64,000 nt of DNA from Chitinophagaceae bacterium (lineage in GTDB: Bacteria; Bacteroidota; Bacteroidia; Chitinophagales; Chitinophagaceae). The notes under the pieces are model-generated. The model was not told the DNA's origin, searched no databases, and saw nothing but the letters and a program-made list of their open reading frames with translations. The position numbers and the translations under genes are program-made. Where the stretch lies: the NCBI GenBank assembly GCA_947447265.1, contig CANFKC010000012.1, forward strand, positions 51,796 to 115,795. Reading direction: 5' to 3'. This document shows, piece by piece, positions 1-7,382 of this stretch. Position 1 is the stretch's first letter, and the number at the start of each line of letters is the position of its first letter.

Positions 1-1
1 C

Positions 2-322
2 GATTTTAAAATAAAACAGGAAGACTATGAAGGCGAAGAGAGTTTTGTCTTCAGTATAACCCCAAAGAGCGAGTATAAAAATAAGGTTGTTTACGATGAA
101 CTCATTACCTGGTTCAGGAAAAGCGATTACAGTATAATGGCGCGCGATTACACCCTTTCTTTCAGTACCCTTTTTTACAGTTTTGACGTAAAAATGATGG
201 TACGCACGCGCCAGATAAGTGGTAAATTATATCCTGTGCATATTGACTATAATGGCATCTGGCACATTATTACCCAAACTCCGGAGCACATGCATGTTGT
301 TATGGATGTGGACTATTTTTAG
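2..322 (+). CDS. C-terminal end of an unrecognised protein (5' truncated by window)
   Basis: The frame is open from the second base of the window and ends at a TAG at 320-322, so only the last 106 residues are present. The segment is rich in beta-prone residues and has no membrane segment. A stretch around FRKSDYSIMARDYTLSF, with later tyrosine-rich strands, resembles the C-terminal part of secreted Bacteroidota proteins that often follow a carboxypeptidase-regulatory-like domain, but that match is an impression only. An internal ATG at 137 could be read as a start, but the frame continues upstream without a stop, so a truncated longer gene is more likely. Function unknown. Confidence 0.6.
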   Translation, partial: DFKIKQEDYEGEESFVFSITPKSEYKNKVVYDELITWFRKSDYSIMARDYTLSFSTLFYSFDVKMMVRTRQISGKLYPVHIDYNGIWHIITQTPEHMHVVMDVDYF

Positions 323-365
323 CATAGCAATAGCTACAAAATATTGCAGGAAATAAGGAGGTAGT

Positions 366-1295
366 CTATTTTCTATCTATCCACTCTTTCATATACTTCG
401 GGTCGAGCTGGTAGTAGGCATATTTGCTTTTGTATTCAGCCATGCCATTATTCACCCAATAGATAGCAGGCACGCCATCATGGCCCGCCATTTCCACAAA
501 ATCATCGGTATGCTGATAGATGAGGTGCGGCACAGCTTCCGCATGGGTTTCTTCAAAGAATGATTTCTTAAAAGTATCACTACCGTCAATTACCATATAA
601 ATAGGGTAGTCGGGATGCTCCCGATGAATGATCTGCAAAAGGTAGGCGGCCTTTTTACAATGCGGGCAAGTAAGGCTCATGAATGCAATAATGTGTTTTC
701 CTTTTCGCAGGTCGGCATCGGGTGCCGGTGTGTGCTTATAAAGCCTGCTTAATTCAATTGTTTTATTAAAGGGAACAGGCGCGCTACTGGTATTAATAGG
801 ATTCAGTACGAAAGTTAACGTAAATGCGAGACCTGCGATAGGTATACTAATGATCTCCTGGTTCTTTTTGAAAAGCCGTACATCATATATTTTCATCAGC
901 ACAATAGTAATGGCTATCATAGCCACGTTCTTAATTATTGCAGCTAAAGGCTTCATAGCCAGCTTGTCGCCGAAGCAGCCGCAGTTACCGGTATTGCCTT
1001 GTTTCATTAATACAAGCAGTAAGTAAATGCAGAAAACTACCAGTACGGCAATAATAGCTTTGTAAGTGAATTCCTTTAGAAAAATATGGAAGAGCAGAAA
1101 CAACGCAAGTGCAAATTCCAGCCCGATCATTACCCTCGCAATAATACCTGCAACCAGCATACTGCTGATGCCCATATCGAGAAACGTCCATTGAAAATTG
1201 TCAAATGCATTGTCATTGTGCATTTTGCTCCAGCCAGAAAAAATAAAGACAACTGCCATTGCTACCAATAGCACTGCGCCAATAATTCTTTTCAT
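366..1295 (-). CDS. MauE/DoxX-type redox membrane protein fused to a thioredoxin-like domain
   Basis: A 309-residue protein with about four to five hydrophobic segments in its first 150 residues. A CGCFG motif follows the third segment, as in MauE/DoxX-like proteins that feed electrons to periplasmic thiols. A C-terminal thioredoxin-like domain carries CPHC in the context FMSLTCPHCKKAAYLL. The likely role is electron transfer or disulfide handling at the inner membrane; the substrate is unknown. The start chosen is MKRIIGAVLL, because the open frame extending upstream to 1445 runs through the 1428-1468 hairpin. It lies downstream of the response regulator on the same strand, but the hairpin between them suggests separate transcription. 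Confidence 0.75.
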   Translation of the reverse strand: MKRIIGAVLLVAMAVVFIFSGWSKMHNDNAFDNFQWTFLDMGISSMLVAGIIARVMIGLEFALALFLLFHIFLKEFTYKAIIAVLVVFCIYLLLVLMKQGNTGNCGCFGDKLAMKPLAAIIKNVAMIAITIVLMKIYDVRLFKKNQEIISIPIAGLAFTLTFVLNPINTSSAPVPFNKTIELSRLYKHTPAPDADLRKGKHIIAFMSLTCPHCKKAAYLLQIIHREHPDYPIYMVIDGSDTFKKSFFEETHAEAVPHLIYQHTDDFVEMAGHDGVPAIYWVNNGMAEYKSKYAYYQLDPKYMKEWIDRK

Positions 1296-1427
1296 TAAAA
1301 ATAATGGAGATTGCCTATTTAACTGCGGGTTGAGCTCAATGGTCATGTATGGGTGAAATATGCACCAAAAATAACTGATTACTAATAAATACAGTACCAC
1401 CATGCAAATCTTAACTTTTGCATAGCT

Positions 1428-1468
1428 ATAAATAATAAAGGACACCGGAGGCGTCCTTTATTATTTAT
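1428..1468. terminator. Perfect 16-bp hairpin between response regulator and MauE-like gene
   Basis: ATAAATAATAAAGGAC at 1428-1443 is exactly complementary to 1453-1468, with a 9-base loop. The AT-rich outer stem gives U-rich ends on both strands, so it could terminate in either direction. It sits 38 bases past the stop of the response regulator, the expected place for its terminator. Confidence 0.7.
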
Positions 1469-1505
1469 GATAGATTTAAAATTGATGTAGTCAGTAACAA
1501 AACAA

Positions 1506-2201
1506 TTATTCGGCAGCAACCAGCCTGAAGCCATTACCGTGAATGTTAACTATTTCTACGCCGCTATCTTCTTTAAGGTATTTACGAAGTTTAGCTATGT
1601 AAACGTCCATACTACGACCGTTAAAGTAAGTATCACTACCCCAAATGCGCTTCAACGCTAATTCGCGTGGTAACAAGTCATTTTTATATTCGCAAAGCAT
1701 CAACAACAACTCGTTCTCTTTTGGAGAAAGGGTGTGTGTATCGGTACCATGCTTTAGTGTACGTAGCTTACTGTTGAAGTGGTAAGAGCCGATGTTGAAT
1801 TCTACAACAGCGTGCTGCTTTTCCTGAATTTCCTGATTGCGCTTCAATACCGCCTTGATCTTGTGCAATAATACATCACTATCGAAAGGCTTAGTGATAT
1901 AATCATCAGCACCCAGTTTGTAACCGGAAAGGATATCTTCTTTCATGCTTTTTGCTGAAAGGAAGAACAAAGGCACATCCGGGTCGTTATTTCTAATTTC
2001 TTCAGCAAGTGTAAATCCGTCCATGTTTGGCATCATCACATCGAGCAGGCAAATATCATATTTTTCGCGACGGAAAGCAGCGAGGCCAAGAATGCCATCA
2101 CGAGCGAGTTCCACAACAAAGTCATGAAGTTCCAGGAAGTTTTTCAAAACCTGTCCGAAGTTCGTATCGTCTTCAACTAAGAGAATTTTATTCTTTTCCA
2201 T
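1506..2201 (-). CDS. OmpR/PhoB-family response regulator (RprY-like)
   Basis: A 231-residue two-component transcription factor. The receiver domain (residues 3-118) has all expected residues: D11/D12 acidic pair, D54 phospho-acceptor in CLLDVMMP, S82 in place of the usual Thr/Ser, and K104 in the KPF motif. The C-terminal winged-helix domain (about 130-231) has LSPKENELLLMLCEYKNDLL and the typical GRSMDVYIAKLRKYL recognition region. Length is normal for the family. No histidine kinase lies beside it, so it is an orphan here. A TAAATTTG box lies upstream at 2219-2226. The gene is followed by the hairpin at 1428-1468. Confidence 0.93.
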   Translation of the reverse strand: MEKNKILLVEDDTNFGQVLKNFLELHDFVVELARDGILGLAAFRREKYDICLLDVMMPNMDGFTLAEEIRNNDPDVPLFFLSAKSMKEDILSGYKLGADDYITKPFDSDVLLHKIKAVLKRNQEIQEKQHAVVEFNIGSYHFNSKLRTLKHGTDTHTLSPKENELLLMLCEYKNDLLPRELALKRIWGSDTYFNGRSMDVYIAKLRKYLKEDSGVEIVNIHGNGFRLVAAE

Positions 2202-2218
2202 ACTGTTAATTAGTTGTT

Positions 2219-2226
2219 CAAATTTA
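2219..2226 (-). promoter_or_regulatory. Candidate Bacteroidota -7 box for the response regulator
   Basis: Read on the minus strand this is TAAATTTG, matching the Bacteroidota -7 consensus TAnnTTTG, 17 bases before the ATG. No clear -33 TTTG is seen at the usual spacing, so this is a weak call. Confidence 0.3.
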
Positions 2227-2420
2227 ATGCCACTATTATCTTCTGCTATAAAATATTTTGTTAAGACGCAAGTTGCATTGTAGTGTAAATATACTCAAAT
2301 AACATCAGGTGGGTAATGTTTATTGTGGTGGGATAGTTAAGAATAGTTTAAAGAATAATGGTGAATGGTGAATGGTTAATGGTGAATTGGTTGTTGCGGA
2401 CAGATTTGTCACCTTTTTAG

Positions 2421-2616
2421 AAAGTTAACAAATCGGCTGTGGTTGCGTTCAGTAGGGTAGGTGTCGCAAACTTTTAAAGTGTCGGACACCTATTTGTGCG
2501 ATGCAACTTCCGTATTCGTGGTGTATATTCGTAAACCGGGAATATGATTTTTGCTGTTGATGATTCTCCGGCAGGGAGGCCAGTAGCCACTGTGACGTAG
2601 TCAGGGAGACTACGCC
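2421..2616. repeat. 196-bp interspersed repeat, copy 1, with nested hairpins
   Basis: Nearly identical to 3367-3561, with roughly fifteen to twenty scattered substitutions. It contains TAGGTGTC and its complement GACACCTA flanking a smaller ACTTT/AAAGT palindrome. GTTGC and GCAAC lie outside them, so the segment can fold as a long nested hairpin. Its 3' end carries GTAGTC...GACTAC and a GGCCAGTAGCC block shared with other repeats near 5.4-6.3 kb. It lies in the gene-free stretch 2227-2665, which also has short ATGGTGA tandem repeats near 2359-2390 and otherwise nothing recognisable. Confidence 0.8.
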
Positions 2617-2665
2617 AGGCTAGTAAACGCAAAGCAGCTGGACTTACTAAAATGAAATAGAGAAT

Positions 2666-2971
2666 ATGAAATATTTGGCAGCGTTAATTTGTTGTATAGT
2701 ACTAGTAGTTTCTGTCTATATATTTTACGACAGGCACCTTAGTAGTGATGCTAATGTGGGTAGCTATCATAGAATGAAAGCAAAGGGGTTATCAATAGGC
2801 ATGAGCAAAAGAGAAATGTTGGGTATTATGGGGAGTCCTGATACACTATATTTTAGCGATGGTAAAGAGGTCATATTCTATACGACTCATGATAGAAGCA
2901 ATATGTATATAATAGTGGTGTTTGACAGCACTAAGCGAATTCTCGAACTTCATGGAATCGAAAGAGAATAA
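2666..2971 (+). CDS. Small membrane-anchored protein with a BamE/SmpA-like motif
   Basis: A 101-residue protein beginning with a hydrophobic segment (residues 3-20) that is either a signal anchor or an uncleaved leader. After it comes LSIGMSKREMLGIMGSPDTLYFSDGKE. The GMSKxExLxxMGxPD pattern is the signature of the small BamE/SmpA fold and of many unrelated small lipoproteins that share it. No lipobox cysteine is placed correctly, so it is probably inner-membrane anchored and facing the periplasm. It stands alone between two copies of a 196-bp repeat, which suggests an accessory locus. No specific function can be given. Confidence 0.6.
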   Translation: MKYLAALICCIVLVVSVYIFYDRHLSSDANVGSYHRMKAKGLSIGMSKREMLGIMGSPDTLYFSDGKEVIFYTTHDRSNMYIIVVFDSTKRILELHGIERE

Positions 2972-3019
2972 CCTCTAATTTCTTCCCTATATTAATTGAA
3001 CAAATTGCTGGTGTGTTGT

Positions 3020-3199
3020 TTACTCGAAGAGACGCTTACGTTCGTTTATTTTGTTGAGCTGGGGAAATAGTGCAACGCTGGGTAAAATAATGGGCGCCAT
3101 AGGCACTACCACATTGTAGCTAAAACGGAACCCCAATAGCTCTTTCTGCATAGCGGTCCACCCTATATTAGCTTGTATAGGGTAGCACCTACGGCGCAT
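3020..3199 (-). pseudogene. Short ORF or 3' remnant of a decayed gene
   Basis: A 59-residue frame on the minus strand: the part from QANIGWTAMQKELLGF to INERKRLFE reads like real coding sequence, with balanced composition and hydrophobic runs. Its first codons lie in a GC-rich interspersed motif (around 3178-3245) that looks non-coding. I read it as the end of a gene whose 5' part was replaced by repeat DNA. The rest of 2972-3366 shows nothing else recognisable. It could also be a real small protein or chance. Confidence 0.3.
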
Positions 3200-3366
3200 A
3201 ATCTTAAAAAGATGGCGGTACTACAGAGCGGTAACCCCTAAGGGGCATTACAAATTATAACGAGGGCAAATGAGGGTACGCTGTAGCTTTTGCACGATGG
3301 GAGTTTCCATTTACTTATAGCAGGTGTATTTTTTGTGTAAGGTAGGTCGATTTGGGGCCTTTTTAT

Positions 3367-3561
3367 AAAGTTGACAAATCGGCTGTGGTTGCGTTCAATA
3401 GCGTAGGTGTCGCAAACTTTTAAAGTGTGGGACACCTATTTGTGTGATGCAACTTTCGTATTGGTTGTGTATATTCGTAAACTGGGAATATGATTTTTGC
3501 TGTTGATGATTCTCCGGCAGGGAGGCCAGTAGCCGCGATGGCGTAGTGAGGGTGACTGCGC
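3367..3561. repeat. 196-bp interspersed repeat, copy 2
   Basis: Second copy of the element at 2421-2616, in the same orientation and 946 bases away. The TAGGTGTC/GACACCTA stem and the central ACTTT/AAAGT palindrome are preserved, while most differences fall in loops and spacers. In this copy the terminal stem GTAGTC/GACTAC has decayed to GTAGTG/GACTGC. It is followed by gene-free DNA to 3768. Confidence 0.8.
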
Positions 3562-3768
3562 AAAGCTTGGTATAAAACCAAACCTGAACAAAAAATACTT
3601 GCTGAAACCAATCAGGTTTAGTGTCTGCAAATGTCAGTGTTTCAATAGTAACACTGATTTAACTATCTGTTTTCTAAAAAACGAGAAAGGCCCTAACCAT
3701 TTTCCATTTTTTACTTACTATTGCTGTTTACCTGAGTGTCTATTGTTTCCTAAACTAAATTCACAATT

Positions 3769-4308
3769 GTGGGCAGAGTATTTCTGATTGTTTTAATTTT
3801 CGTAAGTTTCCCTGTTTTCGGGCAAGATGCGCCTAAGAATGAGATCACAATACCATCGGCTGAGTCGGATATTGCTGCTAACGGAGAACTTATCTCTAAT
3901 GTTATCTTCAACAACATCATTACCGGGAAACTGAAAATGTATGCCAACCAGGAGTGTACCATGCCTCTCGCAATAAAGGCAATTAAAAAGGCCTGTACTG
4001 ATACCGTGAGAATTACAGTGATCGATAAGAAAAACGGCGACGTAACCGGCTGGAAAAAGGTACCAAGAATGCATGAACCCGGGTTGCTTACACACCTTCG
4101 TATCTATAACCCGACGAAAGCTCCGGCCGGTGCTTCAGATAAACTCACATTTGGCTACATGATCCCAACCTTCACGCAATCTGATATTATTACCGGATAC
4201 AAAACCATCGGCTATCTTAAATACGAGGATCTGAACAGCATTATTGTTCCCTTCGAAAAGAAAAACTACAGCACCTATTTTGACAGGCAGCTAAAGGAGC
4301 AGATGTAA
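3769..4308 (+). CDS. Secreted protein of unknown function
   Basis: A 179-residue protein with a clear signal peptide, MGRVFLIVLIFVSFPVFGQ, with cleavage expected after Gln19. The start codon is GTG; no ATG precedes the signal peptide, so GTG is required. The mature part is soluble, beta-rich and Lys/Thr rich, with a central YNPTKAPAGASDKLTFGYMIP stretch. It has no sorting tail of the type IX kind and no lipobox, so it is probably periplasmic. I do not recognise the family. Neighbours are orphan genes and repeats, which gives no functional clue. Confidence 0.65.
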   Translation: MGRVFLIVLIFVSFPVFGQDAPKNEITIPSAESDIAANGELISNVIFNNIITGKLKMYANQECTMPLAIKAIKKACTDTVRITVIDKKNGDVTGWKKVPRMHEPGLLTHLRIYNPTKAPAGASDKLTFGYMIPTFTQSDIITGYKTIGYLKYEDLNSIIVPFEKKNYSTYFDRQLKEQM

Positions 4309-4546
4309 GGAACGATAACGTCACTGAGGAAGCCCGCTTCTGCTCAGCGTATTCAGTTTGTTCCAAAAAGAAAAACAGCAGATTGGCTTGGCCGACCGAC
4401 TATGTCCCGGCGGTGGCCAATCTCATGATTGGGGTAATTATACTCACTTAGATTTACAGGAGGTTTCTGTTGCTGTAACAGGTTAGCTTGTAGGGAGAAA
4501 CGCGGCCGCTGTGAAGTAATCTTTACAAGTAGAAAACAGGAGTGAA

Positions 4547-4879
4547 ATGAAAGAACTAAAAATAATGGCCGAATATGAGTGTTTTCCAACCTGGCTAAAA
4601 GACACAGGTGATGCCATATTTGAAAATATCGCTATCGACAACCTGCCAATTTCCGAACAACTAAAAGTGAAAATGAAGGAATGGGATGCAACTTATCAAA
4701 GCACCTATAATGCAGAAACTCCGCAGGATTCCGGATTTACATCGAATTCGGAAGAGGAGATATTTGAAAAGGATGGTTTAGCATTAGCAAAGGAGATAAA
4801 TAGCGAGTTAGGGTCTGATTTTGTGGTTAGTTATCGCAATAGGATGAAAGGGATAACTTTGTATCCTCTTTATTATTAA
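4547..4879 (+). CDS. Small acidic cytoplasmic protein, unknown function
   Basis: A 110-residue acidic protein without signal peptide or membrane segment. A good ribosome-binding site (CAGGAG) lies 6 bases before the ATG, which is unusual enough here to support the start. A second in-frame ATG gives MAEYECFPTWLKDTGD, which looks like a natural N terminus, so the true start could be 18 bases later (4565). Motifs such as FPTWLKDTGDAIFENI and FEKDGLALAKEINSELG suggest a compact alpha/beta protein. The upstream 4309-4546 segment has no supported gene. Small acidic orphan proteins in such places are sometimes immunity proteins, but nothing here proves it. Confidence 0.6.
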   Translation: MKELKIMAEYECFPTWLKDTGDAIFENIAIDNLPISEQLKVKMKEWDATYQSTYNAETPQDSGFTSNSEEEIFEKDGLALAKEINSELGSDFVVSYRNRMKGITLYPLYY

Positions 4880-4941
4880 CTTTTATAGGGAGATAAAAAT
4901 GAGGAACGTTACGCCAAGCCAGGGCTTAAATTTGTCAGTAT

Positions 4942-5310
4942 ATGTATTCGTTTATATTTTACAGGTTCTATCGTCTATGCTATAGAGGCAAGAATGCAAG
5001 TATAGCTGACTTCGCAGCCTTGTTTCTAATGTCGTATGTATTGTATGTTAACTTATATGCTTTGCAAGTTTACGTTGAGGCGCATTCTTATCTTCCCGTT
5101 GATATTTTGTGGAACAGACCAGTCATAGAGTATTTTGTTTGTGGAGTGCTTTTTCTTAATTTGTTGTATTTTTCAAAAAAAAGAGTAGCAAAGATAATCT
5201 CCAGATATAGCGATGAACGTGAAGTGAAGAGCAGAATTTGGGCAGTTGGTATTATTTGCTATACTATTGCTAGTCACTTTCTTTTTTTCTTCTTGTTGAA
5301 ATTTAATTGA
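4942..5310 (+). CDS. Small multi-pass membrane protein, unknown function
   Basis: A 122-residue protein with three likely membrane helices, near residues 22-45, 65-80 and 98-119. A basic cytoplasmic-type segment, SKKRVAKIISRYSDEREVKSR, lies between the second and third. No family is recognised. It follows the 4547 gene on the same strand by 62 bases and may be cotranscribed. A short AAGCC/GGCTT hairpin lies just before it, near 4916-4927. Confidence 0.5.
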   Translation: MYSFIFYRFYRLCYRGKNASIADFAALFLMSYVLYVNLYALQVYVEAHSYLPVDILWNRPVIEYFVCGVLFLNLLYFSKKRVAKIISRYSDEREVKSRIWAVGIICYTIASHFLFFFLLKFN

Positions 5311-5360
5311 GATGGCGATGACCGTTGTTTAGTCCAGACTGTGTAAAATTGTGTTATGAC

Positions 5361-5533
5361 TGGCGTTACAAACGCCATTTCGTAGCATCCGCATTACAAA
5401 TGCGGACGAGCGAGGGACTGGTAGCCGACGTGACTTAGTAAGAAGACGATGCTAAGCTTGGATAAAGTTTTTTTAGGACTGGCGTTACAAACGCCCTCCC
5501 TGGCATCCGCCATTACGTAGTCAAGGAGACTAC
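5361..5533. repeat. REP-like hairpin cluster, first group
   Basis: GGCGTTACAAACGCC (5362-5376) and CCGCATTACAAATGCGG (5389-5405) are two perfect hairpins built on the same plan: six or seven paired bases around the triplet ACA. A second GGCGTTACAAACGCC is at 5481-5495, and a GTAGTC/GACTAC hairpin at 5517-5533. The spacer carries a GTAGCC...GTGAC block also seen near 2590 and 6210. The cluster fills the gap between two convergent orphan genes. Confidence 0.8.
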
Positions 5534-5546
5534 GCCAAACTTTGGT

Positions 5547-5996
5547 TTAAATTTTTAAGTATAGATCCTGATCTACTTCTTTCCCATTTAGAATATCTAC
5601 GAGAAGACATAACATTTTTTCAACCACAATCTTTTCGACTTTCCTACCACTCCATATTTTTGCCCCATTGTCATCTATGTATTCATTTAATCTATCTAAA
5701 GCAATTATACTATCTTCATGCTGGATCTGATTTTTGACTTGTTCGACTGCTCGCAGAATTATTGCCAGTCGATCATCATCAACAATAAATGCATCCAATC
5801 TCAAGCTGGTGAATCCTACGAAGTATCCGTAGCTATTGTCCCTTAAATCGCTACCATATTCTTCAAGCCACCGTGGCATAGACTCAATTTTCATAATCTC
5901 CAGATACAGATAAGCAGCAATTACGCATATAGGATTATCGTAAGTCCAGAATCCATTCCCTTTATATTGTATATAACTACTCGCCATTGGTACCAA
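5547..5996 (-). CDS. Orphan protein of unknown function
   Basis: A 149-residue soluble protein. The likely start is the second Met (MASSYIQYKGNGFWTYD), nine bases in, because that fits the apparent N-terminal YIQYKGNGFW motif. The central part has SMPRWLEEYGSDLRDNSYGYFVGFTSLRLDAFI and the C terminus a long helix (VEKIVVEKMLCLLVDILNG). No catalytic motif or membrane segment is seen. It is enclosed on both sides by REP-like hairpin clusters, so it belongs to the accessory segment. The general look is that of immunity-type or stress orphan proteins of Bacteroidota, but that is a guess. Confidence 0.6.
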   Translation of the reverse strand: MVPMASSYIQYKGNGFWTYDNPICVIAAYLYLEIMKIESMPRWLEEYGSDLRDNSYGYFVGFTSLRLDAFIVDDDRLAIILRAVEQVKNQIQHEDSIIALDRLNEYIDDNGAKIWSGRKVEKIVVEKMLCLLVDILNGKEVDQDLYLKI

Positions 5997-6075
5997 TTAA
6001 AATTATTTTACTCATTTGTCTTTAAAATTTGTTTTCTAATAATCCATTATTTATTTTTCATACTATCGCTGAAAT

Positions 6076-6320
6076 AACGCAAGTCTACCCGCTGTGATGT
6101 AGTCGAGGACACAATGCTAAGTTGGGGTAAAATTGTTTTATGACTGGCGTTACAAACGCCATTCCGTAGCATCAGCATTACAAATGCGGACGAGTGAGGG
6201 ACTGGCAGCCCACGTGACCTATTCAGTAGACAATGCTAAGCGGGGTAAAATGTTTTACGACTGGCGTTGCAAACGTGCTCTCGTGGCATTCGCATTACAA
6301 ATACGGACGAGTGAGGAATG
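6076..6320. repeat. REP-like hairpin cluster, second group
   Basis: Two further units of the family at 5361-5533. GGCGTTACAAACGCC at 6146-6160 is perfect, and its partner at 6173-6189 (CAGCATTACAAATGCGG) has one broken pair. A degenerate unit follows at 6263-6306. The spacers repeat the AGCC...GTGAC...ATGCTAAG block. The cluster ends just before the 3' end of the PorP/SprF gene and takes up most of the gene-free stretch 5997-6347. Confidence 0.8.
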
Positions 6321-6347
6321 GTTTTGAAAAGGCTATGCAACAATGGG

Positions 6348-7382
6348 TTAGAAACGCGGACAAGCATACATTTTTCGTGCACCGCCATTTTTATAGTAGT
6401 TGCCACCCCAGATAAGTGAGAATTCGAGCGCACCATAAGAACCATTGTATGGCGAAAGCGTAGAAAGGGTAAAGTCATAGCTGCCTGTAAACTGCAGTCC
6501 GCCAAATTGATAACCCAGAACACCTATCAGCGCATCTTTCCACCTTTCATAAACGCCAATGAGCAGTTGAGAAGCTTTGCCATCTTTTTCGCTATTCAGA
6601 TTAATGCGCGATGAACTACCAAAAATAAGTTCAGAGGCGCTGTTTTGGGTAGTGTAATAAATGGATGGTGTAAGTATTACATCTGGTCCGGCTTTTATTA
6701 CAAAGTCGAGGTTACCCGTTGGTCGTAAGTTAACGGTGTTCACTTTGCCATAAAAACTCTCATTCGGTTTATTAATGTTTGTGAAGCCGCCACCTAATTT
6801 AATATACAAACCTTCGTTCGGGAAAATAGAAAGATTGAACCCGGCCGCTACAGTAGTGAAATTTGTTTTGAGCACACCCACTTTCTCGCCGTTAGGTAAG
6901 TGCTGATTGAAGGTAAATCCATCCCACTGTGCATCAAACGATAGATTGTCGTAGTTCACGCTGCGCTGCACATAAGCTGCCGAGCCGCCAAAAGAGAGTA
7001 AAGATGTCGCGCTCAAGTGTAAATGATAAGCTATTGACCCTTGCACCTGCATTAACGACAAGTCGCCATTACCAGCCTTATCGTTGAATATTGCGCCGCC
7101 AATACCTACCCAGTTGGGATGGTCGCCTTCGCGGTTACCGCCTAGTTTAAAATCTCCGAATGCTGAGGTTGTATTGAAGGGCACGGGTAATGTCGCCCAT
7201 TGATTGCGGTAGTTGGCTCCTAAACGGAAATCATACTCCGGCATAAGCCCGGTATTAGCCGGGTTAAGCAACAATGGCGCATTATAATACTGGCTGAAGT
7301 GCATACTTTGCGCATGAACACCCCATGCCGCGCAAAGGCAAGCCAAAATAACCATTAGGGAAATATTCCTTGTCCGCCTCAT
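6348..7382 (-). CDS. PorP/SprF-family type IX secretion outer-membrane protein
   Basis: A 344-residue protein with a signal peptide ending in GVHAQ and the family N terminus MHFSQYYNAPLLLNPANTGL. After it come alternating beta strands of an outer-membrane barrel (ANYRNQWATLP, GIGGAIFNDKAGNGDLS, AYHLHL...). In this family SprF is needed for export of the adhesin SprB, and PorP takes part in T9SS function. The start codon overlaps the stop of the upstream PKD/type B sorting protein by four bases (7379-7382), so the two are translationally coupled. The likely role is partner for secretion or surface attachment of that cargo. Confidence 0.92.
   Translation of the reverse strand: MRRTRNISLMVILACLCAAWGVHAQSMHFSQYYNAPLLLNPANTGLMPEYDFRLGANYRNQWATLPVPFNTTSAFGDFKLGGNREGDHPNWVGIGGAIFNDKAGNGDLSLMQVQGSIAYHLHLSATSLLSFGGSAAYVQRSVNYDNLSFDAQWDGFTFNQHLPNGEKVGVLKTNFTTVAAGFNLSIFPNEGLYIKLGGGFTNINKPNESFYGKVNTVNLRPTGNLDFVIKAGPDVILTPSIYYTTQNSASELIFGSSSRINLNSEKDGKASQLLIGVYERWKDALIGVLGYQFGGLQFTGSYDFTLSTLSPYNGSYGALEFSLIWGGNYYKNGGARKMYACPRF

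Noticed and set aside
4353..4589. Minus-strand frame overlapping the start of the 4547 gene
   Set aside because: Opposes a gene with a good ribosome-binding site and has no domain or leader of its own.
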